A stretch of DNA of 64,000 nucleotides from JBBRHQ01 sp963738305 (lineage in GTDB: Bacteria > Actinomycetota > Thermoleophilia > Solirubrobacterales > 70-9), in the NCBI GenBank assembly GCA_963738305.1, contig CAVTVU010000012.1:60730-124729 (forward strand), in the 5' to 3' direction. The position numbers and the translations under genes were made by a program. The notes beneath the pieces are model-generated. The model saw nothing but the letters and a program-made list of their open reading frames with translations, had not been told where the DNA came from and made no database searches. This document shows positions 16,440 through 25,461 of this stretch, piece after piece; position 1 is the stretch's first letter; the number at the start of each line of letters is the position of its first letter.

Positions 16440-17299
16440 TGGCCGCACGCGTGATCGACGGCAAGGCCGTCTCGGCCGATGTCCGCGAGCGGGTGCGGGG
16501 CGAGGTCATCGAGTACGTGGCCGAGACCGGGCGGATCCCAAGCCTGGCGACGGTGCTGGTCGGGGAGGATCCGGCATCCCACATCTACGTCGCCAACAAG
16601 CACCGCGCCTGCGAGGAGGCCGGGATGCGCTCCGTGCATCACGAGCTGCCTGAGGACACTTCCGAGGGCGAGCTGCTCCTGCTGATCCACCGTCTCAACA
16701 GCGATGACGAGGTGGACGGAATCCTCGTCCAGATTCCGCTGCCCGATCACATCCGTCCGGAGAGGATCGTCGCCGAGCTCAACCCCGGCAAGGACGTCGA
16801 CGGGCTCACCCCGACCAGCGCCGGTCTGCTTGCGAACGGCACCCCCGGCCTGGTGCCCTGCACACCGGCCGGCGTGATCGAGCTGCTCGATCACGGAGGC
16901 GTTGATCTGGAGGGCGCGGAGGCCGTCGTCGTGGGTCGCTCCAGCCTCGTCGGCCGCCCCCTCGCGAGCCTGCTGCTCGGGCGCAATGCGACCGTGACGA
17001 CCTGCCACTCACGGACCCGTGACCTCGACGGGACCTGCGCCCGGGCCGATGTCCTCGTCGCCGCGGTCGGCGTGCCTGAGCTGATCGGCGCCGCGGCCGT
17101 GAAGCCCGGCGCGACGGTGATCGACGTGGGAATGAACCGCACCGAGGACGGGCTCAAGGGGGACGTCGACTTCGAACCGGTGAGCGCCGTGGCCGCGACG
17201 CTGACACCGGTGCCGGGAGGGGTCGGCCCGATGACGATCGCGATGCTGATGGTCAACACGTTGCAGGCGGCTAAGGGGCGGGCGGCCGGCGGCCGATAA
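16439..17299 (+). CDS. folD: bifunctional methylene-THF dehydrogenase / methenyl-THF cyclohydrolase
   Basis: Interconverts 5,10-methylene- and 10-formyl-tetrahydrofolate using NADP. 286 residues. Active-site Tyr and Lys in SHIYVANKHRACEEAGM, folate loop VQIPLPDHI, KDVDGLTPTSAG, NADP-binding VVVGRSSLVGRPLA, and the C-terminal PVPGGVGPMTIAML. Translationally coupled to pcrA (TGATG), an association without an obvious functional link. Confidence 0.96.
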   Translation: MAARVIDGKAVSADVRERVRGEVIEYVAETGRIPSLATVLVGEDPASHIYVANKHRACEEAGMRSVHHELPEDTSEGELLLLIHRLNSDDEVDGILVQIPLPDHIRPERIVAELNPGKDVDGLTPTSAGLLANGTPGLVPCTPAGVIELLDHGGVDLEGAEAVVVGRSSLVGRPLASLLLGRNATVTTCHSRTRDLDGTCARADVLVAAVGVPELIGAAAVKPGATVIDVGMNRTEDGLKGDVDFEPVSAVAATLTPVPGGVGPMTIAMLMVNTLQAAKGRAAGGR

Positions 17300-17412
17300 G
17301 GCGGTCGTAAACGGCTTGCGAATGCGGCCTGGACGGAAGCTCGGGAGTCGGATTTTCCGCCGTCTGAGCGGTGTACCCTGGCCTCGACCCCAGTCTGAAG
17401 GAGGAGTCTCAA

Positions 17413-18024
17413 ATGGACCTAGATCGGCTTGGAACGGGCGAGAAGATCGCGGCTGTTTCGGGAATCCTGCTCTTCGTCTTCATGTTCCTGGATTGGTACA
17501 GCGTCTCGGTCTCGGCCGGTGGGCTGTCGGCGAGCGGGACGGGAGGCAACGCCTGGGACTGGCTCGACTGGATCCCGATCTTCCTCGTGATCACGATCGC
17601 CGTGGCGATCGGCCACGCCCTTATAGAGGCCAGCGAGACCGACCTCAACGCGCCGCTCCATGGCAGCACCGCCACCACTGTGCTGGGGGCGATCAGCGTC
17701 CTGCTCATCCTCTTCCGGATCATCGACACCCCCGGAGGAGGGGCAGTCGTCGTCGGCGGCTCCGTGGACGTCTCACCGGCGTTCGGCATCTTCCTCTCGC
17801 TGATCGCCGCAGGGGGCATCGCCTACGGCGGATACCGCGGCATGCAGGAGGCCGACGTCTCCTTTGCGGATGCGGCGGACCAGTTCTCCGGCAGCGGCGC
17901 CGCCACCGGCGGGGGCCAGGCTGCGGCACCTCCTCCACCGCCACCGCCCCCGCCTCCACCGCCTCCGCCCGCTGCGCCCACGGAGACGCCTCCACCCCCG
18001 CCGCCCGCAGGCGGGACGCAGTAG
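17413..18024 (+). CDS. four-helix membrane protein with polyproline tail
   Basis: 203 residues. Four predicted transmembrane helices (IAAVSGILLFVFMFLDW; WIPIFLVITIAVAIGHAL; TTVLGAISVLLILF; FGIFLSLIAAGGIAYGGY). The last 45 residues are a cytoplasmic polyproline stretch (14 prolines in a row near 17934-17970, then a shorter run). ATG 17413 is supported by GAAGGAGG at ideal distance. Not recognised beyond general similarity to actinobacterial Pro-tailed membrane proteins. The next gene encodes a smaller protein of like topology. Confidence 0.7.
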   Translation: MDLDRLGTGEKIAAVSGILLFVFMFLDWYSVSVSAGGLSASGTGGNAWDWLDWIPIFLVITIAVAIGHALIEASETDLNAPLHGSTATTVLGAISVLLILFRIIDTPGGGAVVVGGSVDVSPAFGIFLSLIAAGGIAYGGYRGMQEADVSFADAADQFSGSGAATGGGQAAAPPPPPPPPPPPPPPAAPTETPPPPPPAGGTQ

Positions 18025-18088
18025 GCCTCGAGCCCCTTGCCCGGGCCCCACGCGGGCCCGGGCAGGCGCCCTCCCCTGAGGCGGACGC

Positions 18089-18469
18089 GTGAGCCCCGGG
18101 AGGGTCCGCCGCGGGGAGCTGGTCGCCGGGATGGGCGGGGTCGTCCTGCTGATCTCGCTGTTCCTGCCGTGGTTCGAGCCCGGCCGCAGCGGCTTCGACT
18201 CGCTCGCGGTGGCCGACCTCCTCGTCGCCGCGGCGGCGCTGACAGCGATCGCGCTGCCGCTGCTCTCGGCCGGGAACGAGAAGACCGACGTACCCATCGT
18301 CGCAGCCACCGTGGCCGTGATCGGCTCGCTGGTCGCCATCGCGATCGTCGCCTACCGGCTGCTCGACCCGGTCGGTGGAGGGCGGGAATCCGGGCTCTAC
18401 CTGGCCCTGGCGGCGGCGTTGGTCACCCTCGCGGGCTCCTACTCGGCGATGGCCGACGAGGACGGCTAG
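18089..18469 (+). CDS. small four-helix membrane protein
   Basis: 126 residues from GTG, four hydrophobic helices (ELVAGMGGVVLLISLFLPWF; VADLLVAAAALTAIALPLL; VAATVAVIGSLVAIAIVAY; YLALAAALVTLAGSY). The first helix with its LPWF end resembles the LDWY end of helix 1 in the preceding gene, so the two are probably distant paralogues made from one transcript. Function unknown. Confidence 0.65.
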   Translation: MSPGRVRRGELVAGMGGVVLLISLFLPWFEPGRSGFDSLAVADLLVAAAALTAIALPLLSAGNEKTDVPIVAATVAVIGSLVAIAIVAYRLLDPVGGGRESGLYLALAAALVTLAGSYSAMADEDG

Positions 18470-18519
18470 CCGCGGGGCACTGACGGAAGACCAAGTGCCC
18501 CAAGGGGTGGACGATCGCC

Positions 18520-18568
18520 GACGTGGGACCTTTCAACCTCGCATAGCGCAGCTCAAAGGTCCCACGTC
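18520..18568. terminator. perfect 14-bp inverted repeat between convergent genes
   Basis: GACGTGGGACCTTT (18520-18533) is exactly complementary to AAAGGTCCCACGTC (18555-18568) with a 21-nt loop. It overlaps the stop codon of the GMC oxidoreductase and follows the membrane protein gene by 50 nt. A bidirectional terminator is likely; an operator is possible. Confidence 0.6.
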
Positions 18569-20417
18569 ACGTGTCTTCGAGCCGGCCGGCGACGGCCGCG
18601 GCCACCCGTTTGGAGAAGGCGATCACGGTCATCATCGGGTTGACGCCGACCGAGGTGGGGAAGAGGCTGGCGTCGACCACGTGCAGCCCCTCGACGCCGC
18701 GGAGGCGCCCCGCGGGGTCGCATGCACCCCGTTCTGGGTCAGCGGCGATCCGCGCCGTGCCCATCGGGTGGAAGGCCTCCAGCCGCAGCTCGGCGGGACG
18801 GAACCGGCCAGCCTCGAATTCCGCCAGCTCGCCTGGCCGGAGAACTGCGGCGCGGCCGATGTTCGGGTAGACCTCTGTGGCTCCCGCGGCGAAGTGGACC
18901 TCTGCCGCGCGGGCGATGCCGAAGGTCAGCCGCGCGGCATCCTCGCCGCTCAGCGCGTAGGTGGCCCGCAGGGAGCCGTCGCCGGCCAGCCCGATCCGGC
19001 CCCGAGAGCGGTCGGACAGATGCACCCCGATCGAGCCGATGCTGGCGAAGCCGAGCATGGCGCGCTGGTGCTCGCGCCCGGTCCCTGGCAACCACGCTCC
19101 TCCGAAGGGCAGCGGGGTGAAGGTCGCCTCCAGAAGGATCGACTGCGGCTCCCACTGGTCGATGTAGTAGCTCTGCATCACGCCCTCCCAGCCGCGGACC
19201 TCCTCCGGGTAGGAGGCGCCGACCCAGCAGGCGGGGTGGATGTGGAGGTTGCGGCCCACCTGCGGGCCGCCGAGGCCGGATCGCAGCAGCAATTCGGGCG
19301 TCCCCAGCGCTCCCGCCGCGAGGAGCACGGTCCGCGCTCGCACCGTGTAAGGCCGCCGCGAGCCGTTGGACTCGCCACCCCCCCCGGCCAGGCACTCGAC
19401 ACCGCGGGCACGACCCCGCTCGACGATGATCCCGGTGACTTCGACGTTCGCCCGGAGTTGGGCACCTGCCGCGACCGCTCGGGGCAGGTAGGAGACGTGC
19501 ATCCCTCGCTTCGCGTCTATCGCGCAGCCGAACGGGCAGGAGCTGCACTGCACGCAGTCCCCGGCGTTGCGCGAGATCGGGCCGCCGCTGGCACCGAGGG
19601 CGGCGGCCCCTTCCATTGCCAGCTGCCCGTTCCGCCCCATCCGCTCCGGATCGAGCGGCGTGACCCGCAGAAACTCTTCCGCCTCGGAGTACTCGGCGTC
19701 GAGGTCGCCGGCCCAATCGACGCCGAACTCGCCGCGCCAGCGGTCGAGGACGGGATCCGGGGCCCGGAAGCAGGTGCCCGAGTTGATCACGGTCGTGCCC
19801 CCGACCGCGCGTCCGACCGGGATCGGGACCGGCGGGCGTCCTTCGGCGACGGTCAGACCGCCCTCGCGGTAGAGACTGGCGATTGCCTGCAGCGGGTCGG
19901 CCGGGTAGCTCGAACGGTCGAAGTGCCCGCCGGCCTCCAGCACGATCACGTCGAGTCCCGCCTCGGCCAGGCTGGCCGCGGCCACCGCGCCGCCTGCTCC
20001 CGAGCCGACGATCACCACGTCGCACTCCTCGCCCCCGGACGGCGGCGAGGTATCCCCGAGCGGTCCAGTCGGCTCGGGGCTCGCTCCGTCGGCCAGAGCG
20101 CACTCGGTCGAGTACCCCACCCGTTCCCGCACCTCCGGCGCGACGGCGTAGCCGAGGGTGGAGAGCACCTTGGCCATCAACAGCAGATCGCGGTAGGGAC
20201 CGAAGCGGGACCCCTCCATGCGCGCGAGGAAGTCCTCGCGGGCGCCGAGGTCGAGGCGGCTGAAGCGCCAGGGGAAGGGCAGTAGCTCGAAGCCGCGCAG
20301 GGCGAGTCGCAGGCGCCTCAGGTTGCGTGGAGGCAGCCCGGCGAGAAAGCGGGCGACCGGGGCCGATACCTCGACCTCGACCTCGGCTGCGGGCAGGCCG
20401 TCGACCCCGGGGGCCAT
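18567..20417 (-). CDS. GMC-family FAD-dependent oxidoreductase
   Basis: 616 residues from ATG. N-terminal 110 residues resemble gluconate 2-dehydrogenase subunit 3-type modules; then the FAD-binding VVIVGSGAGGAVAAASLAEAGLDV, VGRAVGGTTVINSGTCFR, a Cys pair in CVQCSSCPFGCAIDAK, and the C-terminal GMC block with LHVVDASLFPTSVGVNPMMTV. Related enzymes oxidise alcohols, sterols or sugars; substrate unknown. The frame upstream still looks homologous (GLSAAERRILSAICAAM) back to the previous stop at 20478, with no ATG, GTG or TTG, so the real start is probably a CTG such as 20436-20438, or there is an indel. Confidence 0.88.
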   Translation of the reverse strand: MAPGVDGLPAAEVEVEVSAPVARFLAGLPPRNLRRLRLALRGFELLPFPWRFSRLDLGAREDFLARMEGSRFGPYRDLLLMAKVLSTLGYAVAPEVRERVGYSTECALADGASPEPTGPLGDTSPPSGGEECDVVIVGSGAGGAVAAASLAEAGLDVIVLEAGGHFDRSSYPADPLQAIASLYREGGLTVAEGRPPVPIPVGRAVGGTTVINSGTCFRAPDPVLDRWRGEFGVDWAGDLDAEYSEAEEFLRVTPLDPERMGRNGQLAMEGAAALGASGGPISRNAGDCVQCSSCPFGCAIDAKRGMHVSYLPRAVAAGAQLRANVEVTGIIVERGRARGVECLAGGGGESNGSRRPYTVRARTVLLAAGALGTPELLLRSGLGGPQVGRNLHIHPACWVGASYPEEVRGWEGVMQSYYIDQWEPQSILLEATFTPLPFGGAWLPGTGREHQRAMLGFASIGSIGVHLSDRSRGRIGLAGDGSLRATYALSGEDAARLTFGIARAAEVHFAAGATEVYPNIGRAAVLRPGELAEFEAGRFRPAELRLEAFHPMGTARIAADPERGACDPAGRLRGVEGLHVVDASLFPTSVGVNPMMTVIAFSKRVAAAVAGRLEDT

Positions 20418-20477
20418 GGCCGCGCAAATCGCCGACAGGATGCGCCTCTCGGCGGCCGAGAGCCCCGGTGCGCGCCT

Positions 20478-20921
20478 TCAGCCAGGAGCGGCGGGGCGGC
20501 CGACGCGGCCGCACAGCGACCAGAGCCAGAGCGCCAGGATCGCCAGGTAGCCGTCGACCAGGAAGTTGAGGAGGTAGATGAAGACGTCGGAGTCGAAGAA
20601 GTAGAACGCGCCGGTGGTCAGCGAGGAGGCCGTCTTGCCGGCCGCCAGGACCAGAAGAAGGGGGCGGTAACGGACGATGTCGGCCTGTGCAACCGCGCAG
20701 ATGCCGGCAATCACGACCATGTAGGCGAAGGCGAGCCCGAGCCAGAACTTCTCGGTCGTCTCGGTGGCACGGGTGAAGCTCCCGATGTCGTCGCCGAGAT
20801 CGGAGATCACGTCGAGAACGCCGTTGGGGAAAAGGATGAAGAGGGCCCCGACCACCGCAAAGGTGACCGCGAGCAGCCGCAGGTTGGCGATGACGAACCG
20901 CTCTGCCCTCTCGCCTCGCAT
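20478..20921 (-). CDS. four-helix membrane protein, unknown function
   Basis: 147 residues. Predicted helices: LRLLAVTFAVVGALFILF; FWLGLAFAYMVVIAGICAVA; PLLLVLAAGKTASSLTTGAFYFF; LNFLVDGYLAILALWLW. Probably in one transcript with the GMC oxidoreductase, whose reading frame follows directly after this stop codon. TAGAGT ends 9 nt before the ATG (leaderless pattern). Confidence 0.7.
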   Translation of the reverse strand: MRGERAERFVIANLRLLAVTFAVVGALFILFPNGVLDVISDLGDDIGSFTRATETTEKFWLGLAFAYMVVIAGICAVAQADIVRYRPLLLVLAAGKTASSLTTGAFYFFDSDVFIYLLNFLVDGYLAILALWLWSLCGRVGRPAAPG

Positions 20922-20950
20922 CGCGGCGGGACTCTAACCCATCCCCTCCC

Positions 20951-20956
20951 TAATAT
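20951..20956 (+). promoter_or_regulatory. putative -10 box (TAATAT) of gatCAB-ndh
   Basis: TAATAT ends 7 nt before the GTG of gatC; a leaderless transcript is likely. It lies 15-20 nt from the divergent TAGAGT box of the membrane protein gene. Confidence 0.45.
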
Positions 20957-20963
20957 CCCCGGC

Positions 20964-21254
20964 GTGATCGACCGCGAGCGGGTGCTGCACGTCGCAAGGC
21001 TCTCGCGCCTGGCGTTGAGCGAGGCGGAGATCGAACGGATGGCCGGGGAGCTCTCGCACGTCCTCGACCACGTCGACCGGATCGCCGAGCTGGACCTCGA
21101 CGAGGTCGAGCCGACCGCCCACGTTGTCGCTATGGAGAACGTGCTGCGCGAGGACGAGCCCCGCCCCAGCTGGCCGCGCGAGCGGGTGCTCGAGCCGGCG
21201 CCCGACCCCGAGGCCGGCGCCTTCCGGGTCCCGTCCCCGCAGGCTGAGGCGTAG
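20964..21254 (+). CDS. gatC: Asp/Glu-tRNA amidotransferase subunit C
   Basis: 96 residues. Stabilises GatA-GatB. Typical sequence VLHVARLSRLALSEAEIERMAGELSHVLDHVDRIAELD followed by DEVEPTAHVV. First gene of gatC-gatA-gatB-ndh; 3 nt before gatA. Confidence 0.94.
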   Translation: MIDRERVLHVARLSRLALSEAEIERMAGELSHVLDHVDRIAELDLDEVEPTAHVVAMENVLREDEPRPSWPRERVLEPAPDPEAGAFRVPSPQAEA

Positions 21255-21257
21255 GCC

Positions 21258-22691
21258 ATGGAGATGCTCGAGCTGACGGTCGCCGAGGCGGCCCGGCGGA
21301 TCGCAGCCGGCGAGCTGGGGGCAGACGAGTACCGCCGAGCCTGGCAGGAGGCCGCCGCCTCCGACGAGCTGAACGCCTACCTGTGGACCGCCGAGGACGG
21401 AGCCGGCTCGCACCGCGCGGCGGGCTCGCTGGCCGGCATTCCGGTCGCCGTCAAGGACATCTTCTGCACCGAGGGGGTACCGACGACGGCCGGTTCGCGG
21501 ATCCTCGAGGGATACGAGCCGCCCTACACGTCGACGGCGGTGCGCCACCTCACCGAGGCGGGCGCCACGCTGCTCGGCAAGACCAACATGGACGAGTTCG
21601 CGATGGGGTCCTCGAATGAGAACTCCGCCTACGGTCCGGTGCTCAACCCCTGGGACCGCGCTCGGGTGCCGGGCGGCTCCTCGGGGGGCTCGGCGGCGGC
21701 AGTTGCCGGCGGTCTGGCGCCCTGCGCGATTGGCACCGACACTGGCGGCTCGATCCGCCAGCCGGCGGCGCTCTGCGGGATCGTGGGCATGAAGCCGACC
21801 TACGGGGCCATATCGCGCTACGGGATGATCGCCTTCGCCTCCTCGCTTGACCAGTGCGGGCCGCTGACCCGGGACGTGACCGACGCCGCCCTGCTGCTCG
21901 GGGCGATGGAGGGCGGCGACCCCTGCGACGCGACATCGGTCGGGATCCCCGGGGGAATCGGCCTGCCCCGCCGCGAGGACCTGAGCGGCCTGCGCTTCGG
22001 CGTCCCAGCGGAGCTGGCGGGCGACGGGATGGAGGCCGGGGTTCGCTCGACGTTCGAGGCGACGCTGGCGGTGATCGAGCAGCTCGGCGGGGAGATCACC
22101 GAGGTCCCGCTGCCGCACGCCGAGCACGGCATCTCCGCCTACTACGTGCTCGCTCCGGCCGAAGCCTCGACCAACCTGGCCCGCTACGACGGCGTCCGTT
22201 ACGGGCTCCGGGTCGACGGCGCCGATCTGCTCGAGATGTACGAGCGGACCAGGGCCGAGGGCTTCGGGGACGAGGTCAAGCGGCGGATCATGCTCGGGAC
22301 CTACGCGCTCTCCTCCGGCTACTACGAGGCCTACTACGGCCGGGCCCAGCGGGTCCGGACGCGAATCGCCGAGGACTACGCCGGGGCCTTCGAGGCGGTC
22401 GACTATGTCGTCACCCCGACCTCCCCCTCGGTCGCCTTCGAGCTGGGGGCGAAGACAGACGACCCGCTGGAGATGTACCTCAATGATTTCTTCACCGTGC
22501 CGATGCCTCTGGCCGGGATTCCAGCCATCTCGATCCCGGCCGGGCTGGCCGAGCCCGACGGGGGCGGACCGCAGCTGCCCGTCGGCTTCCAGCTCGCGGC
22601 CCCCGCCTTCGCCGAAGCCGGGCTGCTGGACGCTGCCTACGCGCTTGAGCAGGCGATCGGCTTCGACTCGAGGCCGGGGGGCGAGCGGTGA
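21258..22691 (+). CDS. gatA: Asp/Glu-tRNA amidotransferase subunit A
   Basis: Glutaminase subunit delivering ammonia to GatB. 477 residues, amidase-signature family: catalytic Lys in IPVAVKDIFCTEG, Ser in VPGGSSGGSAAAVAGG, and nucleophile Ser in GTDTGGSIRQPAALCG. NMDEFAMGSS is also typical of GatA. Its stop overlaps the GTG of gatB by 4 nt (GTGA). Confidence 0.96.
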   Translation: MEMLELTVAEAARRIAAGELGADEYRRAWQEAAASDELNAYLWTAEDGAGSHRAAGSLAGIPVAVKDIFCTEGVPTTAGSRILEGYEPPYTSTAVRHLTEAGATLLGKTNMDEFAMGSSNENSAYGPVLNPWDRARVPGGSSGGSAAAVAGGLAPCAIGTDTGGSIRQPAALCGIVGMKPTYGAISRYGMIAFASSLDQCGPLTRDVTDAALLLGAMEGGDPCDATSVGIPGGIGLPRREDLSGLRFGVPAELAGDGMEAGVRSTFEATLAVIEQLGGEITEVPLPHAEHGISAYYVLAPAEASTNLARYDGVRYGLRVDGADLLEMYERTRAEGFGDEVKRRIMLGTYALSSGYYEAYYGRAQRVRTRIAEDYAGAFEAVDYVVTPTSPSVAFELGAKTDDPLEMYLNDFFTVPMPLAGIPAISIPAGLAEPDGGGPQLPVGFQLAAPAFAEAGLLDAAYALEQAIGFDSRPGGER

Positions 22692-24133
22692 GCGGGGCCG
22701 GGCTGGAGGCGGTGATCGGCCTCGAGATCCACGTTCAGCTGGCGACGAGGACGAAGATGTTCTGCGGTTGCGAGCTCTCCTTCGGCGACGAGCCGAATGT
22801 CCACACCTGCCCGGTCTGCCTGGCCCACCCGGGTGTGCTGCCCGTCCCCAACAGCCGGGCGATCGAGTTCGCCCTCCGGATCGCGGCGGCGCTCGAGTGC
22901 GACGTGGCACCGCAGTCGATCTTCCATCGCAAGAACTACTTCTACCCGGACAACCCCAAGGCCTACCAGATCAGCCAGTACGACTCGCCGCTCGCCACCG
23001 GCGGGCGGTTGGGCGATGTTCGCATCCACCGCGTCCACCTCGAGGAGGATGCGGCGAAGATGATCCACGTCGGGGAGTCGGGGCGGATTCACGGGTCCGG
23101 AGCCTCGCTGGTCGACTTCAACCGTGCCGGGACGCCGCTGGTCGAGATCGTCAGCGAGCCCGACCTGCGCAGCGCCGCCGAGGCGCGGGAGTGGGCTCAG
23201 CTCCTGCGCACGACGATCCGCCAACTCGGGGTCTCAGACGTCAACATGGAGGAGGGCAGCCTGCGCTGCGACGCCAACGTCTCGGTGCGGCCGGCAGGCA
23301 GCGAGGAGCTGGGGGTGAAGACGGAGCTGAAGAACATGAACAGCTTCCGCTTCCTCGAACGCGGGGTCGAGGCCGAGCTGGCGCGCCAGCGCGAGCTGGT
23401 GGACGCCGGCGGGAAGGTGGTCCAGGAGACTCTCCACTTCGACCCGGCGAGCGGCTCCCTCACGTCCCTTCGCTCCAAGGAGGAGGAGCACGACTACCGC
23501 TACCTCCCCGAGCCCGACCTCGTCCCGCTGGCGCCCACGGCGGAGATGCTCGAGGAGGCGCGAAACTCGCTCCCCGAGCTGCCGGCGATGAAGATCGCCC
23601 GCTACGAGGGGGAGCTGGGGCTGCCCGGCGACCTCGCCGTCCTCCTCGCTTCAGACCCCGAGACGGCCGCCTACTTCGAGCGGGCGCTCGGCGCCGGCGA
23701 GGCCGAGCCGCGCGTGGTCGCCAACTGGGTCACCGGCGAACTGGCGGCGGTACTGCGCGAGGCGGGCGGTGACGGCGGCGCGGCGGCCTCTGAGGTGGCG
23801 CCCGAGGCGCTGGCGAAGCTGATCGGCCTGGTCGCCTCGAAGCAGGTCTCCCACAACGCCGGCAAGCAGGTGCTGGCGCTCCTCGCGGCGGAAGGAGGAG
23901 ACCCGGCGGAGCTGGTCGAGCGCGAGGGCCTCGCCCAGATCTCCGACGATTCCGAACTGGACGGGGTGGTCGCCGCGGCGATCGAGGCCAACGCCGATGC
24001 CGCCGAGCAGGTCCGCTCCGGCAACCAGAAGGCGATCGGGGCGATCGTCGGCTCGGTGATGCGCGAGACCAAGGGCCGCGCCGACGGCGGCGCGGTGACC
24101 CGGCTGATCCGCGAGCAGCTCGGGCTCAGCTGA
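22688..24133 (+). CDS. gatB: Asp/Glu-tRNA amidotransferase subunit B
   Basis: Phosphorylates and amidates Glu-tRNA-Gln or Asp-tRNA-Asn. 481 residues. Signature VIGLEIHVQLATRTKMFCGC with the zinc cysteines continuing in HTCPVCLAHPGVLPVPN, YFYPDNPKAYQISQYD, and DVNMEEGSLRCDANVSVRP; C-terminal Yqey-like helical tail (NADAAEQVRSGNQKAIGAIVGSVM). Its TGA overlaps the next ATG by one base. Confidence 0.96.
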   Translation: MSGAGLEAVIGLEIHVQLATRTKMFCGCELSFGDEPNVHTCPVCLAHPGVLPVPNSRAIEFALRIAAALECDVAPQSIFHRKNYFYPDNPKAYQISQYDSPLATGGRLGDVRIHRVHLEEDAAKMIHVGESGRIHGSGASLVDFNRAGTPLVEIVSEPDLRSAAEAREWAQLLRTTIRQLGVSDVNMEEGSLRCDANVSVRPAGSEELGVKTELKNMNSFRFLERGVEAELARQRELVDAGGKVVQETLHFDPASGSLTSLRSKEEEHDYRYLPEPDLVPLAPTAEMLEEARNSLPELPAMKIARYEGELGLPGDLAVLLASDPETAAYFERALGAGEAEPRVVANWVTGELAAVLREAGGDGGAAASEVAPEALAKLIGLVASKQVSHNAGKQVLALLAAEGGDPAELVEREGLAQISDDSELDGVVAAAIEANADAAEQVRSGNQKAIGAIVGSVMRETKGRADGGAVTRLIREQLGLS

Positions 24134-25461
24134 TGGCCTGGAACGTGGTAATCGCCGGAGGCGGGTTCGCCGGAGCGAACGCCGCTCGCGAGCTGGAGCG
24201 GCTGATGCCGCGCCAGTCGGCCCAGCTGGTGCTTGTCAACGACGTCAACTTCATGCTCTACACGCCGTTCCTGCCCGAGGCCGCGGCAGGGACGCTCGAG
24301 CCGCGCCACGTGGTCACGCCGCTGCGGGCGATGCTCGGGCGCACCTATCTGCGGCTGGGCGCGATCGACGCCCACGACCCGGCGCGAAAGACGGTGCAGC
24401 TCCGCACTCACGAAGGCGAGACCGAGGAGCTGCCCTACGACCAGCTGCTGCTGGCGCTCGGCTCGGTCTCCAGGGTGCTTCCCGTCCCGGGGTTGACCGA
24501 GCACGCGGTCGGATTCAAGAGCCTGGCCGACGCGATCTGGCTTCGCAACCATGTGGTCGAGACGCTGGAATCCGCCAACGCCAGCGAGGACCCCGGCCGC
24601 CAGCAGGAGCTGCTCACCTACGTCTTCATCGGCGGCGGCTACGCCGGCCTCGAGGCGCTGGCCGAGCTCCAGGACTTCGCCGCCGACGCGATCGAAGCCT
24701 ATCCGCGGGCCCGGTTGCGGGGTATGCGCTGGGTGCTGGTCGAGGCCACCGACCGCGTGCTGCCCGAGATCGACCTCGAGCTGGCCGATTACGCCCTGCG
24801 TGAGCTGCGGAGCCGGGGCATCGACATCCGCCTCGGCACGACCCTGGAGCGGGTCGACGCCGAAAGCGTCCGCCTCTCCACGGGGGAGACCCTGCGGGCC
24901 CGCACCGTGGTGTGGACAGCGGGGGTGGCGCCGAACCCCAGCCTGCGCCACCTCAGCGTCCCCCTCGACGATCGCGGCCGGGTCCCGGTTGACGAGCACC
25001 TGCGGGTAGAGGGAATGGACTCGGTCTGGGCCGTCGGCGATTGCGCCGCCGCGCCGCAGGCCGGGGGCGGGCTCTGCCCACCGACCGCCCAGCACGCGGT
25101 GCGCGAGGGTCCGGTGGCCGCCCGCAACATCGCGGCCGCGCTCGGAGTCGGCGAGGCCCGCCCCTACAACCACCGGACCAAGGCCTCCTTCGTCAATCTC
25201 GGCCGCTACAAGGCGGTCGGGCGGATCGGCGGCCGCACCTTCCGCGGCTTTCCGGCCTGGTGGCTGGCCCGCACGTACCACATGAGCCAGATTCCCGGGA
25301 CCGCGCGCAAGGTTCGCGCGGTCCTCGACTGGACCGCGAGCCTCCCGTTCAGCCGCGACATCTCGGAGGTCGGCTCGATCGGGCACCCGGAGCCGCTCGA
25401 GGTAGGCATCTACGAGCACGGCGGCAGCCACCGGCCGGTGGCCGGCTCGTCGGGCGACTAG
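24133..25461 (+). CDS. ndh: type II NADH dehydrogenase (NDH-2)
   Basis: Membrane-associated flavoprotein oxidising NADH and reducing menaquinone without proton pumping. 442 residues. FAD motif VVIAGGGFAGANAARELER, LVNDVNFMLYTPFLPEAAAG, NADH motif YVFIGGGYAGLEALAEL, TVVWTAGVAPNPSLRHL, second FAD contact VWAVGDCAAAP, and a C-terminal amphipathic region near FPAWWLARTYH for membrane attachment. Coupled to gatB by TGATG, an unusual operon partner; the men cluster at 38-45 kb would supply its quinone. Confidence 0.9.
   Translation: MAWNVVIAGGGFAGANAARELERLMPRQSAQLVLVNDVNFMLYTPFLPEAAAGTLEPRHVVTPLRAMLGRTYLRLGAIDAHDPARKTVQLRTHEGETEELPYDQLLLALGSVSRVLPVPGLTEHAVGFKSLADAIWLRNHVVETLESANASEDPGRQQELLTYVFIGGGYAGLEALAELQDFAADAIEAYPRARLRGMRWVLVEATDRVLPEIDLELADYALRELRSRGIDIRLGTTLERVDAESVRLSTGETLRARTVVWTAGVAPNPSLRHLSVPLDDRGRVPVDEHLRVEGMDSVWAVGDCAAAPQAGGGLCPPTAQHAVREGPVAARNIAAALGVGEARPYNHRTKASFVNLGRYKAVGRIGGRTFRGFPAWWLARTYHMSQIPGTARKVRAVLDWTASLPFSRDISEVGSIGHPEPLEVGIYEHGGSHRPVAGSSGD

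Noticed and set aside
17932..18000. Polyproline-coding stretch as a possible microsatellite or regulatory repeat
   Set aside because: It is an in-frame Pro-rich tail of a membrane protein, a common actinobacterial feature, and codons vary between CCT, CCA, CCG and CCC.
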